64,000 nt of DNA from the NCBI GenBank assembly GCA_023630585.1, contig CM042567.1, positions 1,326,001 to 1,390,000 on the forward strand. The letters are read 5' to 3'. Source of the stretch: Cranoglanis bouderius. Lineage: Eukaryota > Chordata > Actinopteri > Siluriformes > Cranoglanididae. The notes beneath the pieces were generated by a model. It had not been told where the DNA came from. It did not search any database and worked only from the letters and a program-made list of their open reading frames with translations. The position numbers were made by a program, and so were the translations under genes. This document shows, piece after piece, positions 35,766-47,182 of this stretch; the stretch's first letter is position 1, and every line of letters begins with the position of its first letter.

Positions 35766-37085
35766 GTATTTATATAATATTAAAAAGTATGTGATTCCCT
35801 GCTGATTTTGTACGTTTGGCCACTGACAAAGAAATGATCAGTGTATAATTTTAATGGTAGGTGTATTTTAACAGTGAGAGACAGAATAACAACAAAAAAA
35901 TCAGAAAAACACATTTCAAAAAAGTTATAAATTGACTTGCATTTTAATGAGGGAAATAAGTATTTGACCCCTTCGACTTAGTACTTAGTGGCAAAACCCT
36001 TGTTGGCAATCACAGAGGTCAGACGTTTCTTGTAGTTGGCCACCAGGTTTGCACACATCTCAGGAGGGATTTTGTCCCACTCCTCTTTGCAGATCCTCTC
36101 CAAGTCATTAAGGTCATTTTCAATGCCCTGGCTGAGGGAAGGAGGTTCTCACCCAAGATTTGACGGTACATGGCCCCGTCCATCGTCCCTTTGATGCGGT
36201 GCAGTTGTCCTGTCCCCTTAGCAGAAAAACACCCCCAAAGCATAATGTTCCCCCTCCATGTTTGACGGTGGGGATGGTGTTATGACTTTGGGTCATAGGC
36301 AGCATTCCTCCTCCTCCAAACACGGCGAGTTGAGTTGATGCCAAAGAGATCTGACCACACCTGACCACAACACTTTCACCCAGTTCTCCTCTGAATCATT
36401 CAGGCAAACTTCAGACAGGCCTGTACATGTGCTTTCTTGAGCAGGGGGACCTTGCGGGCGCTGCAGGATTTCAGTCCTTCATGGCGTAGTGTGTTACCAA
36501 TTGTTTTCTTGGTGACTATGGTCCCAGCTGCCTTGAGATCATTAACAAGATCCTCCCGTGTAGTTCTGGGCTGATTCCTCACCGTTCTCATGATCATTGA
36601 AACTCCACGAGGTGAGATCTTGCATGGAGCCCCAGACCGAGGGAGACTGACAGTTTCTTCCATTTGTGAATAATCGCACCAACTGTTGTCACCTTCTCAC
36701 CAAGCTGCTTGGCGATGGTCTTGTAGCCCATTCCAGCTTTGTGTAGGTCTACAATCTTGTCCCTGACATCCTTGGACAGCTCTTTGGTCTTGGCCATGGT
36801 GGAGAGTTTGGAATCTGATTGATTGATTGCTTCTGTGGACAGGTGTCTTTTTACAGGTAACAAACTGAGATTAGGAGCACTCCCTTTAAGAGAGTCCTAA
36901 TCTCAGCTCATTACCTGTGTAAAAGACACCTGGGAGCCAGAAATCTTGCTGATTGATAGGGGATCAAATACTTATTTCACTCATTAAAATGCAAATCAAT
37001 TTATAACTTTTTTGAAATGCGTTTTTCTGGATTTTTTTCTTGTTATTCTGTCTCTCACTGTTAAAATACACCTACCATTAAAATT
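35765..37085 (-). mobile_element. Tc1-like transposon D, nested and deleted
   Basis: Inverted arms contain aattttaatggtaggtgta and cagtgagagacagaataaca on the left (about 35850-35890) and their complement near 37040-37085. The left arm extends further out (ccctgctgattttgtacg at 35797) than the right arm, which stops at about 37085. A hairpin-forming leader lies at 36840-36945. The element sits inside element C and is younger than it. Confidence 0.9.
36019..36797 (-). pseudogene. Tc1-like transposase remnant (element D)
   Basis: The start methionine at 36797 begins MAKTKELSKDVRDKIVDLHK, the first DNA-binding helix-turn-helix, followed by GYKTIAKQLG. Later frames hold TTREDLVNDL, the NTLRHEGL segment and LWGCFSAKGTG. 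Near 36115 the sequence jumps from the C-terminal ADKRHLSQ-equivalent region to the ARALKM region. This deletion removes the DNDPKHTA block and the catalytic-glutamate block. Several frameshifts are also present. Not functional. Confidence 0.9.
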
Positions 37086-37135
37086 ATATATCTTTGTTAA
37101 ATATAGGTGTGCAACAATTTTTGGCTCCCTTTTAA

Positions 37136-38142
37136 TCAATACTTTGTGCTGCCTCCCTTTCCCAAAGTAACAGCTCTGAGTCTTCTCCTATAATGCCTGA
37201 TGAGGTTGGAGAATACATGGCAAGGGATCTGAGTCCATTCCTCCATACAGAATCTCTCCAGATCCTTCAAATTTCTAGGTCCACGCTGGTGGACTCTCCT
37301 CTTCAGTTCACCCCACAGGTTTTCTATGGGTTTCAGGTCAGGGGACTGGGATGGCCAGGGCAGGCCCTTGATTTTGTGGTCAGTAAACCATTTCTGTGTT
37401 GATTTTGATGTATGTTTTGGATCATTGTCCAGCTGGAAGATCCGACCACGGCCCATTTGAAGCTTTCTGGCAGAGGCAGTCAGGTTTTCATTTAATATCT
37501 ATTTATATTTGATAGAGTCCATGATGCCATGTATCCTAACAAAATGTCCAGGTCCTCTGGCAGAAAAACAGCCCCAAAACATTAAAGAGCCACCAACATA
37601 TTTAACTGTGGGCATGAGGTACTTTTCCATATGGCTACCTCTCTGTGTGCTCCAAAACCACCTCTGGTGTTTATTGCCAAAAAGCTCTATTTTGGTTTCA
37701 TCTGACCATAGAACCCGATCCCATGTGAAGTTCCAGTAGTGTCTGGCAAACTGAAGACGCTTGAGTTTGTTTTTGGATGAGAGTAGAGGCTTTTTTCTTG
37801 AAACCCTTCCAAACAACTTGTGGTGATGTAGGTGACTTCGGATTGTAGTTTTGGAGACTTTCTGACCCCGAGACGCAACTAACCTCTGCAATTCTCCAGC
37901 TGTGATCCTTGGAGATTTTTCGAAACCATCCTCTTTACAGTGCGTTGAGACGATATAGACACGCGTCCAATTCCAGGTTGATTCATAACATTTCCAGTTG
38001 ACTGGAACTTCTTAATTATTGCCCCGATGGTGGAAATGGGCATTTTCAACGCTTGTGCTATTTTCTTATAGCCACTTCCCATTTTGTGAAGCTCAAGAAC
38101 CTTTTGCTGAACATCACAGCTATATTCCTTGGTCTTACCCAT
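37136..38142 (-). pseudogene. Tc1-like transposase remnant (element C)
   Basis: Near full length in three frames. 38142-37879 encodes MGKTKEYSCDVQQKVLELHK and GYKKIAQALK (helix-turn-helix). 37891-37499 encodes LWSDETKIELFG (first aspartate) and LMFWGCFSARGPG. 37456-37136 encodes QLDNDPKHTSKS (second aspartate), PDLKPIENLWGELK (glutamate) and the C-terminus. One frameshift near 37885 and one stop near 37500 break it. All catalytic motifs are still visible. Confidence 0.92.
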
Positions 38143-38509
38143 TGTTATGAATGACTAAGGGAATTTGGCCTATGTGTTACCTCATATTTATACCCCTGTG
38201 AAACAGGAAGTCATGGTTGAACAATTTCCTGTTCCTAGTCACCCAGGTGTACTGAAAAAAATGTAAAATATCAGTGGGAATATACTTCAAATATATTTTT
38301 CTCATATGAATTCATTAATTGTTGCACACCAATATTTAAAGTTTTTTATTTTTTGATAAACCTGTGTTTTGTTTGAGATTGTTTGATATCCATGAGAGCA
38401 GATTATTTTTGCGATTTTTTTGAACAAAAGATCAAAAGGTTAAACAATAAAGACAATTTTTCACAGCCTTCTTTGCTCATATTCACTGGAGGTGGGGGGG
38501 TGGGGGGGT

Positions 38510-38815
38510 TCCACATGATTTATGAATTGTTATGGATTATTCAGTAGCTAAAGTGAACATAAAACTTGTTAAAAGGTGTTACGTTTAGAGAGTGGTGGAT
38601 TCTGGGAGTTTAGGGAACAGGTTAAGGGGTATTTGTGATGAAATCAATTCCTTCAATCAACTTGTATGGAAAAAAAAACACGAATCGCAACTAGAATTGA
38701 AACGAAGCAGACAAAAATGAATTGCTTGATTTTATATACTGTATAACCGCTTTTGAAATTTAAATAAAAAAATAAGTACACAGAGCTCATTTATCAGCAT
38801 TTAATCATTTTCATT
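38510..38815. other. AT-rich spacer without a gene
   Basis: Nothing recognisable beyond short A runs. Confidence 0.45.
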
Positions 38816-38819
38816 CGTC

Positions 38820-39200
38820 TCACAGCAATGCTGAGCTCTGGATTGTGATTGGTCAGAAGGTGTTGATTATTTTTCTAGAACGGCAGCTCTGACAGTATCG
38901 CAGCTGCAAATCACAGGCTTACATACATCAGTGCGATCGTTCTAGTACGTTATCGTTTCTATAGTAACAGCTCGTTCACATGAGACGTTTATTTATCATT
39001 TATGGAAGGAGTCTCCGGTGTCAGAGCTTTGTAACAAGTCAGAGGTAAAACACCTTCAGGACAGAAGGAGGTTACGCTTTAACGCGAGTGAGAACAGGAT
39101 CGAACTCCACAGCATTAAACGTAGCTATAAATGGCTAAAAAGTATGATGAGTCTTTTATTTGCATTAATTAAAGTACGACATTGTAATCGTTGGCTAACT
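38820..39200 (+). repeat. Dispersed repeat family G, copy 3
   Basis: Starts with the terminal phrase gattggtcagaaggtgttga. It carries the X-box-like gtttctatagtaac at 38955-38968 and the hallmark ggaaggagtctccggtgtca, and continues to gctataaatggctaaaaagt. One of the most complete copies. Confidence 0.88.
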
Positions 39201-39479
39201 GAATGACTACTTCTGTCTACTCTTAGTGACTACTCAGAGAATCGAGCACAAGTCTTTATTTCTCTACACGCTGATCAGATGTGCAAAAAGCAAAGCGTTG
39301 CACAAATCGCATTTATGAGCTACTTTAAAAAATTTTTTTAAAAAAAGGTAATCCAGTGTGTACAGAGTATACGCAGTCGGAAAAGCTGTGCTATCGTAAA
39401 TGACGTTCTCGGTGCAGAGAGGCTCGAAAAGAGGGAGGCCCTAGGAAAAAAATGTCAAAAATGAAAAGAGTAATAATAA

Positions 39480-39770
39480 AAAAATCGCATTACTATTTAG
39501 TGGACCACTTGAAAGCTTTTAAACCAGAGGCTTAATATGAAACAGATTGCACTGCTGCATTTACCGGCAAAGAGCGCAGAGGAGAGTAGAAAACACACTC
39601 GACATCTCTGAAAGCCTGACACCTCCGAAATTTCACTCGGCTCCAATCTTCCCAATCCATCAAATCCACAAACGCAGTGGAATACTTAACTTTGAGCTGT
39701 TGATGTTGCTGTAGTTGTAGCTGCTTCCTTCGTGCTGGAATTTGTATACAAATCTCTAGATAATCCATCC
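39480..39770. promoter_or_regulatory. Candidate conserved non-coding element
   Basis: Complex sequence including gcttttaaaccagaggctta and gatgttgctgtagttgtagc with no repeat words. A short minus-strand frame shows no domain. An (AAC)n tract follows at 39819-39846. Inference only. Confidence 0.3.
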
Positions 39771-40029
39771 TTTTCAGACACACAGAAACCCGGACTGCTG
39801 TTTACAGAAAGAAAGCGACAACAACAACAACAACAACAACAACAACGAGATGCCGGGTTTTAACCTGAAGCTGCCAATAAAATGTTGAATTGAAATGTTA
39901 ATTCTCTCCAGTGTAAATCTGGAGAGCATTTTATAAACATATTTATATATACAGCATATATTCACCTCCACCTGCATATCCACTGAATGTGGATGATAAG
40001 GTTTATATAAATAATCGTAATTATTATTT

Positions 40030-40500
40030 TTAAATATAATGCATGCTATAATTAAATATGACCGTCACACCCATATGCTCTTGTTGAACATCCCATTCCA
40101 GATTTATTCCCCCTTTGCTGTTATAATAAGCTCCACTCTTCTGGGAAGGCTTAAATTTTTGGGCGTGGCTGTGTGGATTTGTGAGCTACAAGTGAGGTCG
40201 AGGTCAGGCGCTGATGTTATGGGTGAGGAGCCTCCAGTTCCAGTTCATCCCAAAGGTGTTGAGGTCAGGGCTCTGTGCAGGACACTCCAGTTCTTCTACC
40301 TTCTTCCAACCTTAACACACCATGTCTTCATGGAGCCTCTTAGTTCCAGTGAAGGGAAACTGTATATAAAGCTACAGCGTACCGAGACGTTCTCTACAAC
40401 TGTGTGCTTCCAGCGTTGTGGGAACAGTTTGGGGAAGAAACACATACTGTATGGTTGTGATGGTCAGGGGTGCACATACTTTTGGCCATATAGTGTAGTT
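40030..40500 (-). mobile_element. Tc1-like relic E
   Basis: Contains fragments of a fish Tc1 family read in complement: cactcttctgggaaggct, gttgaggtcagggctctgtg (complement of the SPDLNP coding segment), cttagttccagtgaaggga, and a right end tttggccatatagtgta. Frames are destroyed and large parts are deleted. The left end is not clear. Confidence 0.75.
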
Positions 40501-40559
40501 ATAGTAAGTGCAGATTATTTTTTTTTTAACGAGGAAAGAAAGAGACAAACAAAATAAAC

Positions 40560-40800
40560 AACGTCAAAACAAGAATCATAAACACGGCGGAATAAGAGCT
40601 AGAGCCAGAGCAACGTGACATCAGCGGCTAAGCAACTAAACAGGCAAAACTTTGCACTTAAAAGAGTGGCGCTAATGAAGGGAAATGCAAAACAGGTGTG
40701 AGTAATTAACAGGGTCATGTGATCTGATGGGGCTGATGGGAAACGCAGTCCAGGCTGGCCACGTCACAGTCGGAGCCAGCGCTGACGTTACAACATAACA
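40560..40800. repeat. Probable interspersed repeat fragment
   Basis: Phrases such as taattaacagggtcatgtga, gctgatgggaaacgcagtcc and gagccagcgctgacgt have the character of a known fish interspersed repeat, but I cannot name it. No coding signal. Confidence 0.4.
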
Positions 40801-40929
40801 GATTTTATAGCATTAGAAATTAACAGTAGCAATAATTGTTATACTGATCATAATTGTAATTAATTATGTTGTTATTTATGTTTTTAGAAATTATTTATTT
40901 ATTATTTAATTATTTGTTTTTCTTTACAT

Positions 40930-41310
40930 TTATTTACCATTTATGGAAGGAGTCTCCAGTGTCAGGGGTAAAGCTGTAAGTTTAAGTTTTCATAAATCTT
41001 CAGGACAGATGAGATTACGCTTTGAGGTTAACAAAAGACGACAAGTTGCATTTTTTAACTTGAAGAGACAGAATAAAGGCTAGTGAGGGGGCGACTGTTT
41101 ATAGCTGCTATAACATGAGTGAGAACAGGAACTAATATAACTATAAATGGATAAAAAGTAGGGCATCATGGTTTAAAAATTCAATGAAAACTTGTAATTT
41201 CTGAAGCGTAATCGAGACGTGTGGTCTCCTCCTTCATCGCACCAACTCCACTGTTGATTATTTTACTAAAACGTCAGCACACACAGCGTTTTATTCTTTA
41301 TATATTACAC
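40930..41310 (+). repeat. Dispersed repeat family G, copy 4
   Basis: Hallmark ggaaggagtctccagtgtca near 40945 is followed by ttcaggacagatgagatta, agaataaaggctagtgaggg, and atcgcaccaactccactgtt at the far end. Copy is diverged internally. Confidence 0.8.
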
Positions 41311-41499
41311 GGTATTTTCTCTATTGATGTTTCTCATCACTATAACGATGAGCTTTTGTGAAACGTCTTTGGCTTTTTCCTGTAATGATATTGATAATGA
41401 ACCTTGTCCTGGTTGTAACAAGGTTGTTGTTGTTTTTTTTTTTTTTAAATATTAAAATTTTTTATTATGTATTATAAGTAAAGAGTCATAGTTTGTAAT

Positions 41500-41935
41500 A
41501 TTAGGAAGCTGAAGTACACGGGATTAATGAATGGACGCGAGCCAGACGAGCCATCATCATCCCGAGCGTCTCCCTTTGATGCTTCATCGCTCCGAAAGCT
41601 TTTTGCGAAATGTTTGAAGTGTCAGCTCGTGTGATAATGATTTATAATTCTCTTGCAAAATTTTACTGGTTAAAAATAAATAAATAAATAAAAGATTTTT
41701 TTATTTATTTTTTTTTAATATAAAAATAAATTGTGCCTGGAGGGGTCAGGCCGGGTTTCAAAAGCAGATCACCCAGGAGCAACAAATGATTTAATAAGCC
41801 ACCAGCTCCAGAACGGCGAGGCGGAGGGGAGCAGAACGAGCCGATTCAAAGGGCGTCTAATTAACATCAGTTTATTAGTGCGTCAGTCTTTTCGGCTGCA
41901 ATCCGAGAGCGGAAATAAATAAATAAATAAATAAA
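41500..41935. promoter_or_regulatory. Candidate conserved non-coding element
   Basis: Two complex patches, 41510-41670 (gacgagccatcatcatcccg, tgataatgatttataattc) and 41725-41915 (ggtcaggccgggtttcaaaa, cgtctaattaacatcagttt), are separated by A and T runs. Homeodomain-type TAATT words are present. No coding frame is recognised. Confidence 0.35.
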
Positions 41936-42179
41936 TAGACGGAGCAGACGTTCCGTTCGTGTTCAGGAATTAGCACTTACGTTAAATATGTACATCTGGT
42001 GGCTTTTTTCTTCCCCTTTTTTTTTTTTCTTTTTTCTTTTCCAAAAATGATCAGTCTAGTAATTTTATAAAATATTTTCACCAAGGTTAGAAAACACATA
42101 ATGAAAAAAAAACAAAAAAAAAAAACATCTTGGACGCTCCACTAATAATAAACATGTGAAGAAAACGTGAAGTTTTCTG

Positions 42180-42620
42180 TAAGGAGATGTTTATTTAATG
42201 ATCCATTTATGGAAGGAGTCTCCAGTGTCAGTGCTTTGTAACAGTCGGAGGTAAAGCCGTAAATTGAATTTTTCCCGACATCTTCAGGACGGAGGAGTTT
42301 ACTCTTCTTTGCCGTTTCTCGGTAGCCTGACAGGATGGTGTGATGAATCGGAGTTACTGTTATCACACAAATGTTGATTATTTTCCCATAACAGCATGTC
42401 CTGGAGTGTTTTAAGTGAAAGTGAAAGTGACATGAGAAGGCCAATGTATGGTAACCCATACTTGGAATTTGTCCTCTGCATTTAACCCATCCAAGTTAGT
42501 GCACACACACTAGGAGTTGTGAGTAATGAACACACACACTACAAACCGTGAAGCACTACTGTCAGAGCTGCTGTTCTAGGAAATTAATCAACACCTTCTG
42601 ATCAATTCTAAATAATATGT
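42180..42620 (+). repeat. Dispersed repeat family G, copy 5 (interrupted)
   Basis: Hallmark ggaaggagtctccagtgtca at about 42213, then tcttcaggacggaggagttt. The end phrase actactgtcagagctgctgt and tcaacaccttctgatcaatt appear after an inserted SINE-like fragment. The order indicates rearrangement. Confidence 0.8.
42405..42545 (+). mobile_element. SINE-like fish repeat fragment
   Basis: Reads gtgaaagtgacatgagaag, ggtaacccatacttggaatt and ctctgcatttaacccatcc, then a degenerate cacacacac stretch. I recognise this as a widespread teleost retroposon-type repeat. It lies inside family G copy 5. Confidence 0.7.
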
Positions 42621-42650
42621 AGGAAAAAAACGCGACATTTCAGCCACTAG

Positions 42651-42983
42651 GGCTGGGCAATGTGACAAAAATATCATATCACGATACTTCAGGACATTTC
42701 TACGATACGGGATGTGTATCACGATATATAATTTAGCTAATAAACTAATAAAATATATAAATAAAGTTTTTTTAAAAAACGTTAAACCGAGTTTCTTTAA
42801 TGCCTACAAAGAAGATTTTTTGTTTTTGTTTTATATTACGTCACATCACGTTCAGTACCATTTAATTTGTAGTTATTAAACATATAAAAAAATACATCAC
42901 CATACCAACGATATCTCAGAAAAGTGTATCGCGTAATCATTTATCACGATAGCGACGTAATATCGATATATCGCCCAGCCATA
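42651..42983. mobile_element. hAT-type MITE (GGGCTGGGC ends)
   Basis: The left end reads tagggctgggcaatgtgac and the right end reads cgatatatcgcccagcc, so the ends are inverted. The AT-rich interior carries repeated cacgata/tatcgtg words, as in a common fish non-autonomous hAT family. No transposase. Confidence 0.85.
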
Positions 42984-43039
42984 TCTTTTTTTTTTTTCTT
43001 TTTCTCCACAATACGTTTCTCATTTTACTTTCGTCTCAA

Positions 43040-43790
43040 ATAATAGATTGCACCAGTGGATCCACCGGCGCTGACGTGTTACATGGAGTAAACAAAAGGT
43101 CACGAGATCCGTGTAGTCGTTTATGCGTATTCAGGCACGGCGCTCCCCAAAGCAAACACTCTGTTTAATGCAAGCGATTATCAAAGACAAATAAGATCAA
43201 GTGGGCCTTGTGTAATGAATATATTATGGCACAGAAGGACTAAAAAGGCAGGGAGGAAAAAAAGGAATAAATGATTGCTTAGTGGATGAAATGAATCTTA
43301 ATGCGTTGAGCAGATGCTAAGTACTGTAATATTAACAGTCTCAGCCGTGCAGGTCGGCCACTCCCGTCCTTAAAGAGGTCACTAAAATCATTTAATACAG
43401 GGGTTTGTTTCTGCTGGTACACAGAGCAGTCTATCGTCGTCATCCGCGAAGCACCACGGATCCGACGACCGCACGATCGGTACCGAAGGAACGATTCAAA
43501 AAGGCCAACGACGGCGCACGGCAAAATCCAACAAACCCCACTTTCCTTCTTTCAAGCCTGCACACGAGTTCCAAAATAACCAATTTCCTGAAAGGAACGG
43601 ATATCTCAGATACAACAACTGATCATCCGTCATCATCCTCCATTGGAAAATGTATTGGCGTCGTGAAAAATGCATGAATTACTAATTAATGAGGCATTCG
43701 GAGCAGATTTCCATATTCATAAAGGTGTGGCTGAGTAATTGACATACGCACGAGAGAGCGGAGTGATGGCGTCGAGATAATAACGCCTCG
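43040..43790. promoter_or_regulatory. Candidate conserved non-coding element cluster
   Basis: About 750 bases of complex sequence between repeats. Notable words are gagtaaacaaaaggtcacg (forkhead-like then nuclear-receptor half site), attatcaaagacaaataaga, and gcatgaattactaattaatg near 43671, which is dense in homeodomain-type cores. The frame at 43405-43677 has no family resemblance. Regulatory function is inference. Confidence 0.4.
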
Positions 43791-43800
43791 GTACGGGCCT

Positions 43801-43859
43801 TTATTTATTTTATTTTATTTTATTTTATTTTATTTTATTTTATTTTATTTTATTTATTT
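43801..43859. repeat. (TTTTA)n pentanucleotide microsatellite
   Basis: About 10 TTTTA units flanked by tttatt. Confidence 0.95.
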
Positions 43860-44202
43860 TCCGTGCTAAATTCTTCAAATCGCGTCAGGGAGTCAAGAAT
43901 CCTTTTTAAATTTGCATTACGCGTTCATTCTTCCTCTGAAAGAAACGCAGTCAAATGCTCACAGAGATAAATACACTCAGGAAATGCAATGATGTGAAAC
44001 AGTATGTAAAATTACATTTTGTGAAATATGAGCTCGCGCGTGATTCTTTAAGGGGAGGAAAAAAAAAAAAAAAAAAAACTTCATTTAGCAAACTGATACG
44101 CGCAACAACCGCGTTCGGAAAAAAGCACAACACGTTAGACAGAATGTACAAATGTGGCTTTGGTGACGGATGAGAAAAAGAGATCTAAGTAAATATACAT
44201 TG

Positions 44203-44239
<37 letters not shown>
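44203..44239. repeat. (CA)n microsatellite
   Basis: About 18 CA units. Confidence 0.95.
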
Positions 44240-44241
<2 letters not shown>

Positions 44242-44259
44242 CCTATGCAGGGGCTTCCC

Positions 44260-46600
44260 TACCACCGCTGCGAAGCTTTAAAAATGCATTGGGCCACATT
44301 TACACTTCAACTACACGCTCCCTATCCTGTGTAGAGAATATCCTACTACACTATTCTCAATCCTGTGGCTATTTTCCGAGGTGATCATCCGGACCTCCGT
44401 CTCTCCGAGTCCTCATTGTTGATGGAATCTGATTAACAGCATCCTGTTGGGCAATGAGCTCAGCTTTTTGGAGACATGGGGCAGGTCCTGCAAGCTTTGG
44501 AAGAAAAAAAAGAAGAAAAAAAAGAGTCCTTGCCATTGTTCACGGCTCTCCAACAAAAGCCATGTGGAAGCTGACCCAAATATGGCGCATTAGTGAAGCA
44601 CAAATGACATTCAGATGGTTCCTAGGCTTTCTTCGCAGCTATGCGGCGGCAAATGACAAGCCCGACAAAAACATGTCGAGTTTTTCACCCGCGCTCATTG
44701 TGTTCCCACATTAACTCCTAGCTGGGTTCTTTGAGACGGTCCAGAGTTGTGTCTGGACTCGGTGGGCCTGCGATGGCTCTGTCAGCAGGCTTGGCCCTGC
44801 TCTTCGCTGTTCCTTTCACGCTCCCTCCACCGCTACACCCCTCCTCCCTCCTCTCTCCCACCCTCCCTCGCCGACTTGGCTTCTACTCCGCCACTAAAAC
44901 GAGCGATTGATGGGGTGACGGAGAAGTTAAACAATTTACAGATGGCCTCCTGAGCCAAACTGCTTGGTGCAGTCAGCTCCACGCTGAGGAGAAGCTTTGG
45001 AGATCGGTGGAGATGGTCATTGTTTGGAATCATCAAAGCAGAGGAGCTCCGGGGGTTAGTGGAGATCACAATCGAAGCACAATCTGGTTGATGTAGTAGG
45101 CACTTCGAGTCTGAATAGAGTTTAAAGAATACAGCTGTCAAAAGAAGTCAAGAAGTAACTGCAACCAAATGGGAACATCACCAAACAAAGATATTCTCAA
45201 AACTCTCTTTTGATGAGATCTTCAATGCTCTCTAGACATATATGTGTCCACCCGAGGGGCGTGTCTTGATCTATAGTAAAGTTTGTTAGCTAGCTATCAG
45301 CAGTAGCAGTTGAAAGAAGCTCTTGTTAAACTCTTCTCCCTGTTCTCCATATTTAGCTAGTTTGCTAAGCTACTGTCAGATCTGTTTTGATTGGACATGG
45401 GTGTGGCTTGGTGTATCTCGAACACTATTGGCTGTAAACCAGTCAACGTACGTAATCAAATCGCAGCTCTATTTAGAATTTTTTTTAGAATGTTGTCAAA
45501 ATTAGGGTCGGTATGTTGTTATGAATCATATTAGCGGCTTGTCCAGATAGCAGAGGTGAAGTTTCACATATTAGCATCCACTTTACGAATGCAGAAGTTT
45601 GTTTTTAACCTTGCTGGACTTTTGGAAGGCACTTCGGAGAGTTTTGGCAAAGAAACCGGGAGCCTGGTGGGTCTGTGCATCTCCGGGTGCTGGTACTCCA
45701 CACTAATCTATTTTAAACCATCTGTGAAATTAGCAAGATTCCTTAAATCCTTCACCTCCAAGGATTAAAAATGGCTCTGGGCTGGAGCCATCTCTACATT
45801 ATCCACGAGCGTCCAGCGCTATCCAGAGGCTGCCCTCGGGTAGAGCGTTGTAGCGTTTGTTTCTCCGCTGAGGATGTAACTCGTAGTTTTTACCTTCAAT
45901 TTGAAAAGCTGAGGGAAAAAGAAAAAAAAAAACAACCCATCACTTTAGTGGTATTTTGCTCAAAGGCTTTTGTGCAGCCATTGAAATCCAATTGGTCCAC
46001 CTTGCATTACACGACATAAACGCGAGCTCATTCATCCTGCAAATAACCGCACGCTTGCGCAGGATGAATAGCAACGTGACTTAACAGCCTCGCTCGCAAA
46101 ATAAATGTATTTCAATTACGAAAGATTTCATTTCAGAACTCCAAATCTGGGACGGGAGGCGATGGGGGGAAAAAAAAAAAACAAACACGGACCCAAATTA
46201 CCTGCGAGTCCGTAAACAAATCGAGGGTGCAATGCTTCAGCGGTGAGAACCAACCCCTCTGCCAAGGGCTGTACAATAAAGTCATGAGTCAAATCTAATG
46301 AGAAAATCAGATAAATAGCCAGCTGGGCTCCGCGAGCCGCCACTCCCTGACTGATTCACTGGACTCGGTGGCAATAGCACAGCGACTCGGGAGGAGACAG
46401 CAGCTCTAAAACAGTAAAATATTGTTCCAGATGACTTCCTCTCCAATGTTTAGTCATCACAGCCGTGAAATAACAGCGCTGTCGTCTCTCTGTGCGGCTA
46501 CACGGAATTAATTATTATTTGCGGCCCAAACACCTACGTCTTTGTACAAACACTGTGACAGTTCATCCAAACAAGCCACTTAGAGGCTGCGAAATTGCTC
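44260..46600. promoter_or_regulatory. Long complex region, candidate regulatory cluster
   Basis: More than 2 kb without microsatellites or transposons, unusual in this window. Composition is balanced with several GC-richer patches (44380-45060, 45600-46020, 46140-46500). I looked for exon-like frames on both strands: those at 44454-44714 and 44747-44953 have no recognised domain and no good splice bounds. Best reading is several conserved non-coding elements; an unrecognised exon or non-coding RNA remains possible. Confidence 0.35.
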
Positions 46601-47180
46601 CTTCATGAATGCAGACTTCTGCACAAACCCCATCCCTCTGGGTTACCCCCACCTACCCACAATTCCCTTCACTCCTAAAGAAAAAAAAAAAAAAAAAAGT
46701 AGAATTATCGTCAAGATTAAAATGTCACTATAGGCCAGAAGTCTCGACTTCACGTTGGGCGCGTACGCAGGAAAGCACCGGAAAACACAATGCCAAGGCT
46801 GCTCTCCGGGGCCAAAGATTTGTAATGCAAGCTCCGTGAATTACAATAAGATTTATTGTGCAGCAGTATATGTCTAATTTTCCATCTACCGCCCGGCTCT
46901 TCAGCTGCAACTCGCTGACACAGGCGTCTGTTATACACCGCCACGCTTTAAATGCCTTTCTTTAAATACGCCTGCTCTTGGGAAAAGGAGCTTACGTTCT
47001 GGTGCAGGATAAAAAAAAAAAAAAAAAATGATTGATGAAAAACAACAAAAGGCTCACGTAAATGGTTTTACAAAATGTTTTGAAATACGTTCGGTTCCAG
47101 ATGTTTTTCTTTCTTTCTCTTTTTACTAGCTAGCAGAAGCCAGTTTTAAACAGGAAAACTTATTTTATTCATTTGTTTAT
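46601..47180. other. No recognisable gene
   Basis: A runs at 46680-46698 and 47010-47029, complex sequence at 46720-46980. No family-like frame. Confidence 0.4.
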
Positions 47181-47182
47181 TC

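Larger units (their letters stand above)
35502..38505 (-). mobile_element. Tc1-like transposon C, hosting element D
   Basis: The left end starts cagttccctccactaatat after a TA at 35500-35501. Left-arm words gctgtgaaaaattat, ttgatcttttgttcaaaaaa and aacacaggtttatc are answered in complement at 38357-38480. Transposase remnants lie at 37136-38142 on the minus strand. The left arm is split by Tc1 element D and a TA array. The right terminus is damaged near 38480-38505, where a G-rich run replaces the expected end. Confidence 0.9.

Noticed and set aside
40039..40557. A 172-codon plus-strand frame
   Set aside because: It runs antisense through a Tc1-like relic. The recognisable coding words (SPDLNP segment) are on the other strand and broken.
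44454..44953. Possible coding exons in the complex region
   Set aside because: The frames have no domain, no clear splice bounds and no similarity to neighbours expected beside sox6. I kept the region as candidate regulatory sequence.
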